Assembly: GCA_013388565.1 (NCBI GenBank)
Contig: JACAEZ010000160.1
Location: 1-6,092 of the forward strand
Source: Campylobacterales bacterium
GTDB taxonomy: Bacteria > Campylobacterota > Campylobacteria > Campylobacterales > JACAEZ01
DNA: 6,092 nt
Direction: 5' to 3'
The notes under the pieces are model-generated. The model saw only the letters and a list, made by a program, of their open reading frames with translations, was not told the origin of the DNA and ran no database searches. Position numbers and translations under genes: made by a program. Positions within the stretch are counted from its first letter, which is position 1, and every line of letters begins with the position of its first letter. This document shows positions 4,879-6,092 of this stretch, one piece after another.

Positions 4879-5811
4879 ATGAAATTCCTAGACATAAAAA
4901 CAGACTTCGCATTCAAAAAAGTATTTGGAAGCGAAAACTCAAAAGAGATACTAAAATCATTTCTAAATGCAATAATCTACAACGACAGAACACACAAAAT
5001 AAAAGACCTAACAATAATAGACCCATACAATATACCAATGCTAAAAGGCATGAAAGACACATTCGTAGATGTAAAAGCCATACTAGACGATGATACAAAA
5101 GTAATCATAGAGATGCAAATACTAAATCATGAAGGATTTGAAAAAAAAGTACTATACAATGCCGCAAAAAACTACTCAATGCAACTAAACAAAACAGAAG
5201 AGTACTACCTACTAAATCCAGTAATAGCACTAAGCATAGTTGACTTTATAATGTTCGAAGAATTCAACAAAATAATAAGCAACTTCAAACTACTAGAAAA
5301 AAAAGAGTTCATAAACTACAACGACGATATAGAACTAATATTTGTAGAACTACCAAAATTCACAAAAGAACTTCAAGAACTAACAAACATACAAGAGCAA
5401 TGGATATACTTTGTAAAAAATGCAGGAAGCCTAGAGTATATACCAAACAACATAGACGAAGAGATAAAAAAAGCCCTACAAAATGCAAACGAAGCTAGTA
5501 TGTCTAAAGAAGAGCTAGAGACACAATACAAAAGAAAAGAGTTTATATCTATCCAAAAACTAGCTATCTCAAAAGCTGATAAAGAGGGGTTTAGTAAAGG
5601 GATGGCTAAAGGGTTGGAAGAGGGTAAAGCTGAAGGTTTGAAGGAAGGACTCAAAGAGGGTATGAAAGAGGGTATGAAAGAGGGTATGAAAGAGGGTGAA
5701 AGGCTAAAAGCTATTGAGATAGCTAAAAATTTACTTGATGTTTTAGATGTTGAGATGATAGCTTTAAAAACTGGTTTGAGTATTGATGAGATAAAAGCTA
5801 TCAAAATATGA
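4879..5811 (+). CDS. Rpn-family recombination-promoting nuclease / PD-(D/E)XK putative transposase
   Basis: The 310-residue product starts with the family signature FLDIKTDFAFKKVFG (3-17), which contains the DxxFKxxF-type motif. The PD-(D/E)XK core follows: D64 in FVDVKAIL (62-69) and E78-M-Q80 in KVIIEMQIL (74-82), an E-x-Q form of the catalytic motif typical of Rpn proteins. Family members cut DNA; in E. coli they promote RecA-independent recombination and can be toxic or antiphage. The C-terminal part is highly charged with a four-residue periodic KEGM/KEGL stretch (243-273) and a final helical segment (275-310). The gene has its own ribosome binding site, AAGGA, six bases before the ATG. 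Codons 1-207 use A- and C-ending codons very unlike the plus-strand neighbours, while the 3' part is neighbour-like, so the gene looks mosaic. Despite the transposase label there are no terminal inverted repeats in view. Confidence 0.9.
   Translation: MKFLDIKTDFAFKKVFGSENSKEILKSFLNAIIYNDRTHKIKDLTIIDPYNIPMLKGMKDTFVDVKAILDDDTKVIIEMQILNHEGFEKKVLYNAAKNYSMQLNKTEEYYLLNPVIALSIVDFIMFEEFNKIISNFKLLEKKEFINYNDDIELIFVELPKFTKELQELTNIQEQWIYFVKNAGSLEYIPNNIDEEIKKALQNANEASMSKEELETQYKRKEFISIQKLAISKADKEGFSKGMAKGLEEGKAEGLKEGLKEGMKEGMKEGMKEGERLKAIEIAKNLLDVLDVEMIALKTGLSIDEIKAIKI
5653..5697 (+). repeat. 12-bp in-frame tandem repeat (3.75 copies) in the rpn tail
   Basis: The unit AAAGAGGGTATG occurs at 5653-5664, 5665-5676 and 5677-5688 without mismatch, then nine more matching bases to 5697. 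It encodes repeated K-E-G-M. As the unit is a multiple of three, gain or loss of copies would change protein length by four residues without breaking the frame. Confidence 0.9.
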
Positions 5812-5845
5812 TGTTGAAAAATAGATTTTAAAAAAAAGGTAAAAA

Positions 5846-6079
5846 ATGAGTAGTGAAATTATTGCTATGATGATAGGGGTTTCTACATTTTTAGGGGCAT
5901 TGGGGCTTATTGCTCTTCTTTGGGGGCTAAAAACTGGACAGTTTGATGACCAAAATAAGTTTATTGATGGTGCTAGATATGATGGTGAAGATGAACTTCG
6001 AGATGCTTACAACATGGAGCAAAAGAGAAAAGAGATGGAAGAGAAGAGAAAAGATAAAAAGGTGTTTCCAGCTGATTAA
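5846..6079 (+). CDS. ccoS: cbb3-type cytochrome c oxidase assembly protein CcoS
   Basis: CcoS is a small inner-membrane protein needed to assemble an active cbb3-type terminal oxidase, helping cofactor insertion into the CcoN subunit. The 77-residue product has one N-terminal transmembrane helix at about 5-28, ending in W26. It is followed directly by the diagnostic GQFDD (31-35). The rest is a charged tail (EQKRKEMEEKRKDKK), probably helical. The N-helix plus W-x-x-x-x-GQFDD pattern is specific to this family, and the tail is longer than in minimal CcoS proteins. The ribosome binding site AAAGG (5835-5839) is six bases before the ATG. A weak -10-like TATGAT (5807-5812) overlaps the rpn stop and could drive the gene independently, but this is uncertain. 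No other cco gene is in the window. Confidence 0.9.
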   Translation: MSSEIIAMMIGVSTFLGALGLIALLWGLKTGQFDDQNKFIDGARYDGEDELRDAYNMEQKRKEMEEKRKDKKVFPAD

Positions 6080-6086
6080 AATTTAA

Positions 6087-6092
6087 AAGGAG
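6087..6092 (+). promoter_or_regulatory. Ribosome binding site of a gene starting just beyond the right edge
   Basis: AAGGAG, a full Shine-Dalgarno sequence, occupies the last six bases, eight bases after the ccoS stop codon. With usual spacing the next start codon would fall about five to nine bases outside the window, on the plus strand and co-transcribed with ccoS. The gene's identity cannot be seen. Confidence 0.65.

Noticed and set aside
5641..5700. CRISPR-like array
   Set aside because: The repeats are directly adjacent 12-bp coding units with no spacers.
5373..5804. Long open frame of 143 codons on the minus strand opposite rpn
   Set aside because: It mirrors the repetitive KEG codons and gives low-complexity Ser/Pro/Phe repeats; it has no family resemblance and lies wholly within a convincing gene.
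4879..5811. Insertion sequence around the putative transposase (rpn)
   Set aside because: No terminal inverted repeats or target-site duplication flank the gene, and Rpn proteins are not normally carried in classical IS ends.
5807..5812. TATGAT as a promoter of ccoS
   Set aside because: It overlaps the rpn stop codon and has no T-tract pattern comparable to that before usp; too weak to list as a feature.

Overview
This window comes from an AT-rich bacterium, roughly 30% G+C by eye, most likely a member of the Campylobacterota (the former Epsilonproteobacteria, for example an Arcobacter-, Sulfurimonas- or Sulfurospirillum-like organism). Three things point there: the cbb3-oxidase assembly protein CcoS at the right end, the form of the transaldolase, and an extended -10 promoter preceded by T tracts rather than a clear -35 box. 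The genus cannot be fixed from the sequence alone.

Layout. At the left edge, on the minus strand, lie the first 39 codons of a glyceraldehyde-3-phosphate dehydrogenase (1-119). A divergent AT-rich intergenic region (120-386) carries a good promoter for the plus-strand genes. From 387 to 4825 seven plus-strand genes are packed almost without gaps, with several start/stop overlaps: a tandem-domain universal stress protein, transaldolase, a PilT/PilU-type retraction ATPase, a small two-helix membrane protein, a secreted DUF3108-type protein, and a two-gene module that looks like a RelB/RelE-type antitoxin and toxin. After a short gap come an Rpn-family PD-(D/E)XK nuclease (4879-5811) and ccoS (5846-6079). 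A ribosome binding site at the last bases announces another gene just outside the window.

How it fits together. GAPDH and transaldolase belong to central carbon metabolism (glycolysis/gluconeogenesis and the non-oxidative pentose phosphate branch). The pilus ATPase and the two envelope proteins are carried on the same presumed transcript without any other pilus gene in view. The toxin-antitoxin pair and the Rpn nuclease form a small accessory or defence-like patch between the metabolic operon and the respiratory assembly gene.

Most interesting points. (1) The toxin is best read from an ATG at 4579, overlapping the antitoxin stop, but that frame is broken by one base at a run of seven A; a single-A change or slippage restores a typical toxin N-terminus. 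(2) The rpn gene is a mosaic in codon use: its first ~207 codons use CTA for 19 of 20 leucines and C/A-ending codons generally, unlike its own 3' end and the other plus-strand genes. The change falls near an in-frame ATG (codon 208), which invites comparison with the internally initiated small Rpn antitoxins. (3) The rpn tail holds a perfect in-frame 12-bp tandem repeat. (4) The GAPDH fragment lacks the aspartate expected after the second beta strand, which hints at NADP use.
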